Of a stretch of DNA of 64,000 nucleotides, positions 50,424 to 58,666 are shown piece after piece (the stretch's first letter is position 1; the number at the start of each line of letters is the position of its first letter). The notes beneath the pieces were generated by a model that saw only the letters and a program-made list of their open reading frames with translations, was not told the origin of the DNA and did no database searches. The position numbers were made by a program, and so were the translations under genes. Location: NCBI GenBank assembly GCA_963836405.1, contig CAWIJL010000009.1, positions 341,720-405,719 on the forward strand, written 5' to 3'. Origin of the DNA: CAWIJJ01 sp963836405. GTDB lineage: Bacteria > Acidobacteriota > Terriglobia > Bryobacterales > Bryobacteraceae.

Positions 50424-50875
50424 TGAACGAACTTGAGCACGTCGCAAAGTGCGATATCGCCGCGCAAGTATTGTCGTCCGCCGGCGAGTTGAAGCTACGA
50501 GCGTACGGAAGCAGTATGTTGCCGGCATTATGGCCTGGAGATTTGGTGACAATCCGCCCTGCGCGCATTCAGGAGCTGAGACCGGGCTGCATGGCTCTGG
50601 TCCGGTCGAACCGGATGTTTCAGTTGCATCGGGTCGTGAGAATCACCGAATACGGCTTGATAACACATGGCGATGCCCTTTTGCAGGATGATGATCCGGT
50701 GACGGCAGCGCAACTGCTCGGTAGCGTGGTCGCTGTGCAGCGGGGGAAGAAGAGTCTGGCGCCGGACGAGAGGCCCAGATTTCCAGAGCGCCTCCTGCGT
50801 TGGGGAATTCGACGATCTTCCCGAGTCAGAACGCTTCTATTGCGTCTGCATTCGATTCGGCTGAACGCAGCATGA
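50423..50875 (+). CDS. S24/S26-type peptidase with Ser-His arrangement
   Basis: The product has 150 residues. LKLRAYGSSMLPALWPGDLV holds the serine nucleophile of signal-peptidase-like enzymes. Where most bacterial enzymes have Lys, this protein reads FQLHRVVRI, with His, followed by LITHGDALLQDDDP, as in SipW/Sec11 (S26B) peptidases. There is no membrane helix, so it is probably soluble. A role in removing the leader of the coupled precursor peptide is the natural hypothesis. The stop overlaps the next ATG (ATGA). Confidence 0.75.
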   Translation: MNELEHVAKCDIAAQVLSSAGELKLRAYGSSMLPALWPGDLVTIRPARIQELRPGCMALVRSNRMFQLHRVVRITEYGLITHGDALLQDDDPVTAAQLLGSVVAVQRGKKSLAPDERPRFPERLLRWGIRRSSRVRTLLLRLHSIRLNAA

Positions 50876-51652
50876 TCGTTGAAATCGGTGGCCTGGCGGT
50901 CAAGGTAAATGCGACTGAGCCAAGACTTCTCTGCTCAGTGAAGGAGCGTCTTCGCAACTTCCGAGTAAGCCCCTGCCGCCCAACGGAAATGACCATGGAC
51001 GCTGAACTCGACTCAGCGCTCACTGTTACGGGAGATGCTCCGCGCCTTTTCAGACACCATGGAAAATGGCGGTTTGAGAGAATTGGTGTTAGGGCTGAGT
51101 TTTGTTTCGAAGTAGGTTCGTGCTCCATTCGACAGGCCGCGCCTGACGGGTACTTCATCGAGGTGGTGCTGCGAGCCCTGCAAAGCTTGTGGCTTGCCCG
51201 AAGGGGTGGCTTTCTTGTGCATGCTGCCAGCCACGTCCGCAATGGCAGGGCGGTAATATTCACTGGAGTTTCGGGGGCAGGCAAAAGCACGATCTCCCAC
51301 TTCGCACCTCCGGATTCGACTCTGCTTACGGACGAACTTTCTCTAATCCGACCCTGGAACTGCCGGTATTACGCTTTTGGCACGCCGTACGTCAGCAGCC
51401 TAGGGAAGCCGGGCGAGAACATCTCGGCTCCGATTGAGGCCTTGTACTTCTGGTAAAAGGGCCGGAGAACCGCCGCAGAGGTTGACCGGTGCAGAGGCCG
51501 CTCAGGCGTTGCTGCGGAATCTGGTGTTCTTCGCGGATGATCCGGAACTGGTGGGCGCGGTTTTCCAGTGCGCGTGTGATTTCCTTTCGCAAATACCCGT
51601 TTACCGCCTTACTTTTCGTCCCGATCCGTCGGTTTGGGAGTTGATTCAATGA
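50872..51652 (+). CDS. HprK-like kinase of the peptide operon (one frameshift)
   Basis: The ATG at 50872 gives MIVEIGGLAVKVNATEPRLL. The nucleotide site is FTGVSGAGKSTISHF, preceded by GGFLVHAASHVRNGRAVI and followed by LLTDELSLIRPW, the HPr-kinase-like pattern found in lasso peptide clusters. A frame change near 51455 separates the last 60 residues (LTGAEAAQALLRNLVFFADD), which keep the family's tail. Relatives phosphorylate the C-terminal serine of lasso precursors; the peptide here ends in Ser. The stop overlaps the PqqD ATG. Confidence 0.75.
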
Positions 51653-51951
51653 GTCTCTACGTTGCCCGCAGTACCGCCATCGCCGCGCGCGCGCTCGATG
51701 GGGAAATGATCATCATGTCGGTGAAGGATTCGAGCCTGTTCACGCTGAATGAGGTGGCTACGGAGATCTGGAACGCGGCGGACGGGACGACGACGCTCGA
51801 GGAGATCGTCCGGAACCGGATTTGCGCGAAGTTCGAGGTTACGCCGGAGGTTGCGCGAACGGATGCCGAGGAATTGTGCCGGGACCTGGCGGAACACGGC
51901 ATCCTGCTGGTGTCGGACCAGCCCATCGGAGCCACCGGTATTCTGCCGTGA
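51649..51951 (+). CDS. PqqD-family peptide chaperone (RiPP recognition element)
   Basis: The product has 100 residues. GEMIIMSVKDSSLFTLNEVA followed by EIWNAADGTTTLEEIVRNRI and DAEELCRDLAEHGILLV matches the PqqD winged-helix fold that binds leader peptides and presents them to modifying enzymes. It is intact and overlaps both neighbours (ATGA before, GTGA after). It is expected to bind the leader of the 50268 peptide and deliver it to the radical SAM enzyme. Confidence 0.85.
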   Translation: MSLYVARSTAIAARALDGEMIIMSVKDSSLFTLNEVATEIWNAADGTTTLEEIVRNRICAKFEVTPEVARTDAEELCRDLAEHGILLVSDQPIGATGILP

Positions 51952-53015
51952 GCCTGCTGTTGGAGGAGGTGTGCGGGAAGGCCGAGGCGCAGCGGGTTCC
52001 GCTCAGCGTCCACCTGGACCTGACGTGGCGGTGCAACGAGAAGTGTACGCACTGCTACCTGGAGCACGGGGGCACGGAGGAGCTGGCCACGGGACAGGTG
52101 AAGCGCCTGCTGGATCAGCTTGCGGAGGCCGGAACCCTTTTCCTCTGCATCAGCGGGGGCGAGGTGTTTCTGCGGCCCGACCTGCTGGAGATTCTGGAGC
52201 ACGCGCGCCGGCTGGTTTTCGCGGTGACGCTGAAGACCAACGGCACGCTGCTGCGGGAGAGGGATGCCGCGGCGCTCGCGGGCCTGGGGATCAGCGAGGT
52301 GAATATCAGCCTCTATTCGCACCGGCCGGCGACGCACGACGCCATTACGGGGGTACACGGATCGTTTCACCGTTCGGTTGGCGCCATCCGGAGGCTGGTT
52401 CGGCACGGCGTCAGGACGCGCGTGATGCACGTGGTGATGCGCGGGAATGCCGGCGATTACCGTTCGGTGCAGGCGCTGGCGGCCGGCCTGGGGGCGGAAG
52501 CCAGGATCGATCCGACCATCACGCCGGCGGTGACCGGGGATACGGCTCCTTCGGAGCTGCGGATCGGGGTGGGCGAGTTGGGGAGACTGCTGCACGACCC
52601 GGCGGCGATCGAGAATGTGGCCGAGTTTTGCGCGGCGCCGCGGCCGGCGGATTCGGCGAGCCTGAACGAGTATCCCTGCGGGGCGGGGCTGCGGGCGTGC
52701 TACATCTCGCCGGCGGGCGATGTGATGCCTTGCGTGACGTATCCGCTGGTGTGCGGGAATGTGCGGACCCGGAGCTTTGCCGATATCTGGCGCGATTCTC
52801 CGGAACTTCGCGAAATCCGGGAGGTGCGGAAACGGCACCTGCCGGTGTGTTCGCGGTGCGCGGTGGTGACTTCGTGCAGCCGGTGTCCCGGGCTGGCGCA
52901 CATGGCCGGGAACGCGCTTGGACCTTCGATGCTCGATTGCGAGAAGGCTTACGCGCGAACCGGGGTGGCGACGCCGCTGGTGCCGGTGCGGGGCCTGGAT
53001 GAATCTCGCGGTTGA
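51948..53015 (+). CDS. Radical SAM/SPASM peptide-modifying enzyme
   Basis: The GTG at 51948 overlaps the PqqD stop. The product has 355 residues. The radical SAM cluster is CNEKCTHC at residues 29-36, with the LFLCISGGEVFLRPD SAM-binding motif. The C-terminal SPASM region carries several cysteines: YPCGAGLRACYISPAGDVMPC, CGN, then CSRCAVVTSCSRCPG and a final DC pair. SPASM enzymes next to PqqD proteins install thioether, C-C or other crosslinks or epimerise residues. The target residues here are unknown; the Cys, Asn and Lys of the core are candidates. Confidence 0.88.
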   Translation: MSLLLEEVCGKAEAQRVPLSVHLDLTWRCNEKCTHCYLEHGGTEELATGQVKRLLDQLAEAGTLFLCISGGEVFLRPDLLEILEHARRLVFAVTLKTNGTLLRERDAAALAGLGISEVNISLYSHRPATHDAITGVHGSFHRSVGAIRRLVRHGVRTRVMHVVMRGNAGDYRSVQALAAGLGAEARIDPTITPAVTGDTAPSELRIGVGELGRLLHDPAAIENVAEFCAAPRPADSASLNEYPCGAGLRACYISPAGDVMPCVTYPLVCGNVRTRSFADIWRDSPELREIREVRKRHLPVCSRCAVVTSCSRCPGLAHMAGNALGPSMLDCEKAYARTGVATPLVPVRGLDESRG

Positions 53016-54126
53016 ATGCGCCCGGGCGCGGCCGGAGCGGGGGCGGGTGCGCGCGGCTGCGGGGGCGGTGACGGACTGGGAGGCGGCGCTCGAACAGGCC
53101 GAGCGGCACGGCGTATCGGCGCTGGTGTACTGGAGCGTCAGCGAGTATGCCGAAGGTCTCGTGCCGGCGGAGGTGCTGCGGCGGCTGCGGGCACGGTTCC
53201 ACGAGAATGCGGCCTGGAATCTGCGGCTGACGGCGGAACTGCACCGGGTGCTATCGCGGCTGGCGCAGGCGGGTGTGGTGGCGGTTCCGTTTAAAGGTCC
53301 GGCGGCGGCGTGGACGCTGTACGAGAGCCCGGCGCTGCGGGCGATGAGCGACCTGGACGTGCTGGTGCGGCCGGGGGATGCGGCGCGGGCGGTGGAGATG
53401 CTCGCGGCCGACGGCTACGAGTGCCCGTATCCGCGGGACCTGCGGTTCTACAGAATGGGTCACGAGCTGCCGATGGTTTCTGTAGCGGCGGGAGTGGCGG
53501 TGGATCTGCATTGGGCGCTGGCACCATCGCACCTGTGCCACGGGCTGGACATGGACGGAGTGTGGAGGCGGCTCGCGACGGTGGAGGTGGCGGGACGCAC
53601 GATGGCGGCACTGGGGGATCAGGACCTGACGATCTTTCTGTGCGTGCACGGGGCGAAGCATGGCTGGTGTTCGCTGCACTGGCTGGCGGACCTGGCGCGG
53701 CTGATCGAGCGATGCGACACGGACTGGGCGGGACTGATGGAGCAGGTGCGGGAGCGGCGGGTGTCGCGGATGGTGTTTGCTGGGCTGCTGCTGGCGGTGG
53801 ACGCGCTGGGGGCGGCGGTTCCGGCGCAGGCGGTGCGCGAGATGCGCGCGGACGCGGGGGCGGCGGCGATCGCGACGGCGTGGCGGCAGCGGCTGGTGGA
53901 CGGCGAGGACGGACCGGCGACGATGCGGGAGAACATGCGGTTGCAACTGCGGCTGCTGGAGCGGGCACCGGACCGGATGCGCTTCTTGTGGAGCCAGGTG
54001 GAACCGACACCGGCGGATCACCGGTCGATGGCGCTGCCGGGGGCTTTGTTTCCGCTGTACTACGTCTACCGGCCGCTGCGGCTGCTGGCGAAGTCCGGGT
54101 CGCAGGCGGTACGGAAGGCGGGGTAG
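52999..54126 (+). CDS. Nucleotidyltransferase of the RiPP-associated family
   Basis: The product has 375 residues from an ATG at 52999 that overlaps the radical SAM gene by 17 bases. VVAVPFKGPAAAWTLYESPA, RAMSDLDVLVRPGDAARAVE is the nucleotidyltransferase core with the D-x-D pair. VAVDLHWALAPSH and LFLCVHGAKHGWCSLHWLADLARL follow, as in the NTP_transf_5 family that recurs in lasso and related clusters. The gene is intact. It may attach a nucleotide to the peptide or to a carrier. Its 3' end overlaps the convergent VanZ-like gene by 61 bases. Confidence 0.8.
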   Translation: MNLAVECARARPERGRVRAAAGAVTDWEAALEQAERHGVSALVYWSVSEYAEGLVPAEVLRRLRARFHENAAWNLRLTAELHRVLSRLAQAGVVAVPFKGPAAAWTLYESPALRAMSDLDVLVRPGDAARAVEMLAADGYECPYPRDLRFYRMGHELPMVSVAAGVAVDLHWALAPSHLCHGLDMDGVWRRLATVEVAGRTMAALGDQDLTIFLCVHGAKHGWCSLHWLADLARLIERCDTDWAGLMEQVRERRVSRMVFAGLLLAVDALGAAVPAQAVREMRADAGAAAIATAWRQRLVDGEDGPATMRENMRLQLRLLERAPDRMRFLWSQVEPTPADHRSMALPGALFPLYYVYRPLRLLAKSGSQAVRKAG

Positions 54127-54479
54127 CGCGGGGCGGCGCGGCGGAAGCGGCGGAGACAGGCAGGAATAGCAACGGCGGCGAGGAAACCGCAGGCGGCGCC
54201 GGCGGAACTCGAGAGGCCGTCGAGGGGGTCACAGGAGCGGCCGGGAACCAACTGCTGGAGGAGCTCGAGCAGGAGGCTGAGGCCGATGAGGCCGAGGCAG
54301 GCGGCGGCGGCGCGGGATTCGACCCAAGGGAGAATGGCGGCGAGAAGGGCATAGGCGAGGAAGTGGAGCAGTTTGTCGCCGGCTGGCAGGGTCCCGAGGG
54401 CGTGAAGGCCGGGGAAGCCGGCAGGCAGGAGAGAGAGGGTCACGACGGCGGCGAGGAGCAGTATCCAGAATTTGCGCAC
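54066..54479 (-). CDS. VanZ-like small membrane protein
   Basis: The product has 137 residues. An N-terminal helix (FWILLLAAVVTLSLLPAG) is followed by AGDKLLHFLAYALLAAILPW, the conserved D-K-x-x-H-F motif of the VanZ family, then LELLQQLVPGRSCDPLDGL and a third helix. Its role is unknown outside teicoplanin resistance. The last 20 residues are polar and overlap the nucleotidyltransferase gene on the other strand. Confidence 0.75.
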   Translation of the reverse strand: MRKFWILLLAAVVTLSLLPAGFPGLHALGTLPAGDKLLHFLAYALLAAILPWVESRAAAACLGLIGLSLLLELLQQLVPGRSCDPLDGLSSSAGAACGFLAAVAIPACLRRFRRAAPRYPAFRTACDPDFASSRSGR

Positions 54480-54537
54480 GGTGGGCTTATCGGACGGAAA
54501 CGGGGGTTCGTTAGCCGCGCGGTGAGGGAATGAGGGG

Positions 54538-54569
54538 GGCCGGAGGCGACAGTCCGGTCCTTTTTTTTT
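54538..54569 (+). terminator. Intrinsic terminator
   Basis: GGCCGGA and TCCGGTCC can pair (7 base pairs, one G-U) around an 8-base loop, followed by nine T residues at 54561-54569. It would stop plus-strand transcripts that leave the peptide operon and run antisense through the VanZ-like gene. It is the clearest intrinsic terminator in the window. Confidence 0.65.
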
Positions 54570-54576
54570 GGCCGAT

Positions 54577-54786
54577 ATGAATAAAGACTGCGACCGGTGT
54601 ATCGAACTACTGCTGGAGTATGTGGCGGCGGGGAACGATCCGCAGGGGGCGGAGGCGCGGCGGGTGGCGCGAAGAAGGCTGGCGGTCCACCAGGAGCGGC
54701 TGAAGTGCCGGTGCGAGAACCGGCTGCGGGGGCCGGCGGCGCGCGGAGCGAAGGAGCCGGGGAAACGCAGCTACTGCGGAATATGA
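54577..54786 (+). CDS. Small ORF of unknown function
   Basis: The frame reads MNKDCDRCIELLLEYVAAGN then a long basic Arg-rich tail. The first 20 residues could be the start of a small anti-sigma-like protein (C-x-x-C), but the rest looks like a wrong frame in GC-rich DNA. It lies directly after the terminator. Confidence is low. Confidence 0.25.
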   Translation: MNKDCDRCIELLLEYVAAGNDPQGAEARRVARRRLAVHQERLKCRCENRLRGPAARGAKEPGKRSYCGI

Positions 54787-54969
54787 GACAGATCCCACTC
54801 CCGGTCCCGGACATGGGGGGCCGGAACAGAAAAGTACGCGCGGCCGGCGAGTTGCCAAGCGATCCGGCCGGTGGGGGCGGCGCCGACTTTTCCGGACAGC
54901 GAGAGGGCGAAATGGACGCCGGCGGACGATCCGGAAGCGGGGGCCTTGGTACTCCGGGGGTAAGGACGC

Positions 54970-55176
54970 ATGCAGTCTACTGGTGAGCACATTTCGGATG
55001 ACGACCTGGAGCGGTACTACCTGGGGATGATCACGGAGGAGGCGGAGCTGGCGCCGCTCGAGGAGCACCTGCTGGGGTGTGGGGAGTGCGTGGAGCGGGC
55101 GAAGGCGGCGGAGGATCATGTGGACCTGATGCGGGCGGTGATCCTCGAGTGTGAGATGGACGGCGGCGGGATGTAG
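54970..55176 (+). CDS. Small anti-sigma-like zinc protein
   Basis: The product has 68 residues. HISDDDLERYYLGMITEEAE followed by LEEHLLGCGECVERAKAAED holds the H-x3-C-x2-C zinc motif of anti-sigma factors of the ZAS type. There is no membrane helix, and no sigma factor gene is adjacent, so it may act alone or be a degenerate relative. Such short proteins are common in acidobacteria. Confidence 0.6.
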   Translation: MQSTGEHISDDDLERYYLGMITEEAELAPLEEHLLGCGECVERAKAAEDHVDLMRAVILECEMDGGGM

Positions 55177-55603
55177 CTCTTCCCTGCCCCGTTTCCTGAA
55201 GGTTGATCCTGGTTGTGACCGAACGGGCCGGAGGTGTCGCCGGGCTGGGTGGCTGGCCGCGATGGCCGGCCGCCGAAGTCACCCGCAAGCGACCGGGGCG
55301 GCGGGTTATCGCATGGGCATGTGATTCGATGGCAGGCGTGCGGGGATTGTGTGTGGCAATTCGGGCACAACGGGACACAGGAGTAATCGGGTTATACTCT
55401 TCGTCGCGTGGCGGGCCTCGCCGCAGCCGCTCTTTGCGGGATCCGATGCGATCTCGCTGCGGGAGCTTGCGGCCTAACACCGCGTGGGCGAGGAACGAGC
55501 GCAGGTGTTTTCCGGTGAGCATAGATGGGCACGGACACGCTTCGCATTGAGGCGTGTCGGTATTGACGGGTTACGCCGCCGAGGACTGTCTGGCGCGCTG
55601 AAT
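55177..55603. other. Non-coding stretch
   Basis: I see no gene with convincing codon structure or start signals on either strand in these 430 bases. The composition is mixed and several stops interrupt all frames. No strong promoter, hairpin or repeat was identified. Confidence 0.4.
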
Positions 55604-55954
55604 CTACGCGGTAATCAGGAGGGCCCGGGCCTCTTCAGGTTTGATACGGCCCTGATATGTGGTCAGAGCGTGATCCAGGACGGCCGCGAAGTTGCTCGCC
55701 TGCGACCCGCGCGACTTCCCATGTGGGCGGTCCGGGCTTCTGTTGATCCCACCTTCTGGTGATGGTGAAGTTCTCGCGGACGTTGATGCCCATGGCTTCG
55801 ATCCGGGCTTCGACGCCGGGCGCGCTTCCTTCAAATCCCACGCCCGGGCTGTGGACAGTTTGCCGGCGAGCAGGGCATTCAGCTTTTGCCGCGCTCGCCG
55901 GCAAAACCGGCAAAATTGCGGAATCGCTACTCTTGTGGTGATTTCTCGAAGCAC
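55604..55954 (-). CDS. Small ORF of unknown function with strong ribosome binding site
   Basis: A GTG at about 55954 follows AGGAGG by six bases. The product would read VLREITTRVAIPQFCRFCRR then ARQKLNALLAGKLSTA, with a C-x-x-C pair. Past the middle the frame shifts; a restored piece reads RIEAMGINVRENFTITRRWD, and the end NFAAVLDHALTTYQGRIKPEEARALL returns to the first frame. I do not recognise the family; the tail could be a helical domain. A damaged mobile-element or phage gene is possible. Confidence 0.3.
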   Translation of the reverse strand: MLREITTRVAIPQFCRFCRRARQKLNALLAGKLSTARAWDLKEARPASKPGSKPWASTSARTSPSPEGGINRSPDRPHGKSRGSQASNFAAVLDHALTTYQGRIKPEEARALLITA

Positions 55955-56240
55955 AGTAAACCTCCTGATTGGGGACTTCGCGGTACCCGGCGCCTACGGT
56001 ACGTGATGTGAGAGAGCGTAAGGGCGGCGGGCCGATCTTCCAGTAGGACCACTCGGTTCCATCGCCCTGGTGAGTTTCACATCGACCTGTAACTTGTCTT
56101 TCCGGTGGAAGGCAGAGCACAGCAGCGATGGGCATGGCGGAGCGGACTCGCGGCGGAGAAACTGGAGTCCCCGCGCCTGTACTGGTGGTGACGGTTTTTA
56201 CATTCCCGACCGGCATCGGCGCGATGTAACCCAGCACGCG
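55955..56240. other. Intergenic stretch with possible gene remains
   Basis: On the minus strand short open pieces (RKDKLQVDVKLTRAMEPSGP, VGNVKTVTTSTGAG) suggest the remains of one or two genes upstream of the 55604-55954 ORF, but no complete frame exists. No promoter or repeat was recognised. The right edge is the stop of the corrinoid activase gene. Confidence 0.35.
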
Positions 56241-57659
56241 TTATCGAAGGCGGAATGGCGCGAGCGCCATCATTTCCGCGTATAGGTATTGGAAGTCGAG
56301 GCCGGCGGCGAGTTCGATGTGGCGTGTGAGGGCGGCGATCTTTTGCAGGCGGGCCCGGCGAGCGGAAGGCGCGAGGAGCAGCATTCGGGCGCCGCGGAGC
56401 GAGGTATTGCCAACGGGATCGACGGACAGGCCGGCGGGCAACAATCCGATGGCGCGAGCACTGGGGATGCGGATGTAATTGCCGAAGGCGCCGGCGAGGG
56501 AAAGCGATTCCACGCCGCCACCGGCAAGCATGCGGATACCGGCGGCGATTGCGCCCTTAGCCAACTGTAGTTCGCGGATGTCCGGCTGCGAGAGCGTGAC
56601 TTGGCCGGCAAAGGTCAGAGGGCCGGCGAGGCGGCCGTTGGAGCGGACGAGGCCGAGTTCGAGCGCGCAGGCGGCAGCGTCCACCAGGCCGCTGCCGCAC
56701 AGTCCGCGCGGCGCGGTATCGCCGATCACGTGACAGACAAATCCGCCATCCTTTACGTGCACGCTGTCGATGGCGCCATGCCCCGCGCGCATCCCGGCGC
56801 CGATACGGCCGCCTTCGAAAGCAGGACCAGCCGCGGTGGACGCGCACTCGATCCCGTGGGCGCCTCCGACCAGAATCTCTCCATTGGTGCCGATGTCGAG
56901 CAGCGCGTGAGGATGGGGCTGCCCGTCGAGGTTTGTCGCCACGATGCCGCAGAGCAAGTCACTGCCGACGAAGCCTCCAAGGCAGGGCAGGAACGCGGCT
57001 GGACCGGGCCAGCCGAGTTCCCAAGCCGCGAAGCGGAAGCCGCCAAGCGTGGGAGAAGCGAACGGCGCGTGGGTCAGGGGCTCGACATCGAGCGCGCAGA
57101 AGAGATGATGCATCACGGTGTTGCCCGCGATCAGAATCTCTCGCAGCGGCTCCTCGCCGAGCATGCGGCCCAGCGCCTCACGAACTGCACGACCGAGTTC
57201 ACCGCGATGGGTGAGTTCGTATTGCAGGCGGCTGACACAATCGGAGCCGAAGCGGGCCTGCGGATTCAGTGCGGTTTCGACGCGCTCGACTTCACCGCTG
57301 TTGAGATTCACGATCTGGACGACCAGCGTGGTGGTGCCGAGATCGATGACCGCGCCGCGTCCGGCGCGCGGTTCGATGGGGACGCGGGCTTCGTCGGTGA
57401 GCACCGGGAGCGACCACTGTTTCACTTCGACAACGACCGGCCCTTTTGCTTCCGCACAACACGCGAGACGCCAGCCCTCGCGGAGTTCTGCCTCGGTGAG
57501 GGCATCGCGCATGGTGGGAGTGATGGGCACGTCACCCGAGAGCACGCGCACTTTGCAGCCTGCGCAAGCGAGCTCTCCGCCGCACGGAAATTCCACGCCG
57601 GCATCGAAGAGTTGTCCGGACAGGGTCTGCCGGGGATGCGGTTGGATTTCGAGCTTCAC
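56241..57659 (-). CDS. Ferredoxin-type ASKHA activase for corrinoid proteins (RACo/RamA-like)
   Basis: The GTG at 57659 overlaps the upstream stop. The N-terminal 90 residues form a [2Fe-2S] ferredoxin (CGGELACAGCKVRVLSG ... GWRLACCAEAKG, with C-x5-C-x2-C). After a linker comes the actin-like part: GAVIDLGTTTLVVQIVNLNS, EILIAGNTVMHHLFC, PHALLDIGTNGEILVGG, AFEGGRIGAGMRAG and GLCGSGLVDAAA. Such proteins use ATP to reduce oxidised corrinoid methyl-carrier proteins back to Co(I). It is the last gene of the operon; the corrinoid protein itself is not in the window. Confidence 0.85.
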   Translation of the reverse strand: MKLEIQPHPRQTLSGQLFDAGVEFPCGGELACAGCKVRVLSGDVPITPTMRDALTEAELREGWRLACCAEAKGPVVVEVKQWSLPVLTDEARVPIEPRAGRGAVIDLGTTTLVVQIVNLNSGEVERVETALNPQARFGSDCVSRLQYELTHRGELGRAVREALGRMLGEEPLREILIAGNTVMHHLFCALDVEPLTHAPFASPTLGGFRFAAWELGWPGPAAFLPCLGGFVGSDLLCGIVATNLDGQPHPHALLDIGTNGEILVGGAHGIECASTAAGPAFEGGRIGAGMRAGHGAIDSVHVKDGGFVCHVIGDTAPRGLCGSGLVDAAACALELGLVRSNGRLAGPLTFAGQVTLSQPDIRELQLAKGAIAAGIRMLAGGGVESLSLAGAFGNYIRIPSARAIGLLPAGLSVDPVGNTSLRGARMLLLAPSARRARLQKIAALTRHIELAAGLDFQYLYAEMMALAPFRLR

Positions 57660-58666
57660 GACTGGCCGCGTGCGAAGCGCGTCATCGCGTCCACGTTGGC
57701 GTGCGGCGTGCCGCGCGGCACCTCGCAACCCGCGCCGCAGATATAGGCAGGGCCGGCCTGGCGGTAACACTCCGCGAGCAGCGCATGGACGGATTCGGGC
57801 GTGCCGTCGCGCAGGTCGCGAACGGGATCGATGTTGCCGAGCAGGACCTGGGTTTGCGGCATCGCCGCGCGCGCGAGGGCAACGGGCGTGGGGAAATCGA
57901 GGTCGATGATTTCCGCGCCGGTCTGCCCCATACCTTCTACGATGCGCTTGGTGTTGCCGCAAATATGGAGGCGCACCGGAACGCCGAGCGCCTGTATGGC
58001 GGCGATCAGGCGCCGCTCGAATGGCAGGACGAGTTCGCGATAGATCTTCGGCCCGACGAGTGACGCGGCGGCATCGCCGATACCGATCAGCGTGGCACCG
58101 GCCGCTACCTGCGCGCGGGCGAATTCCACTTCCATTCGCACGGTGAAATCGAAGAGGGCTTCGACGAAGGGCCGATCGTCAGAGAAGTCGAGCATCAAGG
58201 TATTGAGGCCGCGCAGGTCGGCGCTCATCGCGCACGGTCCTTCGACCCAGCCTTCGACGATGCGCGTTTCGCCGGCGCGTTCGGCGAGCAGGCGCACGGC
58301 CTCGATACGGTCCAGCATGCGGCCGGGTGCATCGAGCGCCGGCAGGCGAAGTGCATCGAGCTTGCGTTTGTCGTCGAGGAGCGCGTGACTTTCGACGATG
58401 GCGGGCGGCTGGTCGTCGAACCATTCGATGGTGGCCCCGAGGTCGCTGGCTTCGCGCGCCGGGTCGGAGATGGCGGAGACGTAGTCGATGTCGAAGCGCT
58501 CGGCGACGGCGCACTGGGCGTCGGCGAGGAGGCGGTGATCGCGCGCGTAGGCAGCGTAGGGGGTGCCGGTGAGATCCGCGGCGAACATCATGGTGATGGG
58601 CATCAAGGGCAGCGAATCGGTGGGTTCGCCGCGGAGCTTTGCGAGTATGCGTTGTTGGCCGGTCAT
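57656..58666 (-). CDS. MtaA-like URO-D family methyltransferase
   Basis: The product has 336 residues from an ATG at 58666. MTGQQRILAKLRGEPTDSLPLMPITMMFAADL is the start. Zinc-site residues typical of MtaA/MtbA/CmuA are present: VRLHICGNTKRIVEGMG and YICGAGCEVPRGTPHANVDA. GNIDPVRDLRDGTPESVHALL fits too. These enzymes move methyl groups from a methyl-corrinoid protein to a thiol acceptor. It overlaps DUF1638 upstream and the activase downstream by four bases each. Confidence 0.82.
   Translation of the reverse strand: MTGQQRILAKLRGEPTDSLPLMPITMMFAADLTGTPYAAYARDHRLLADAQCAVAERFDIDYVSAISDPAREASDLGATIEWFDDQPPAIVESHALLDDKRKLDALRLPALDAPGRMLDRIEAVRLLAERAGETRIVEGWVEGPCAMSADLRGLNTLMLDFSDDRPFVEALFDFTVRMEVEFARAQVAAGATLIGIGDAAASLVGPKIYRELVLPFERRLIAAIQALGVPVRLHICGNTKRIVEGMGQTGAEIIDLDFPTPVALARAAMPQTQVLLGNIDPVRDLRDGTPESVHALLAECYRQAGPAYICGAGCEVPRGTPHANVDAMTRFARGQS

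Noticed and set aside
56601..57746. Plus-strand open frame opposite the corrinoid activase
   Set aside because: The minus strand carries ferredoxin cysteines and ASKHA motifs in one frame; the plus frame is a shadow.
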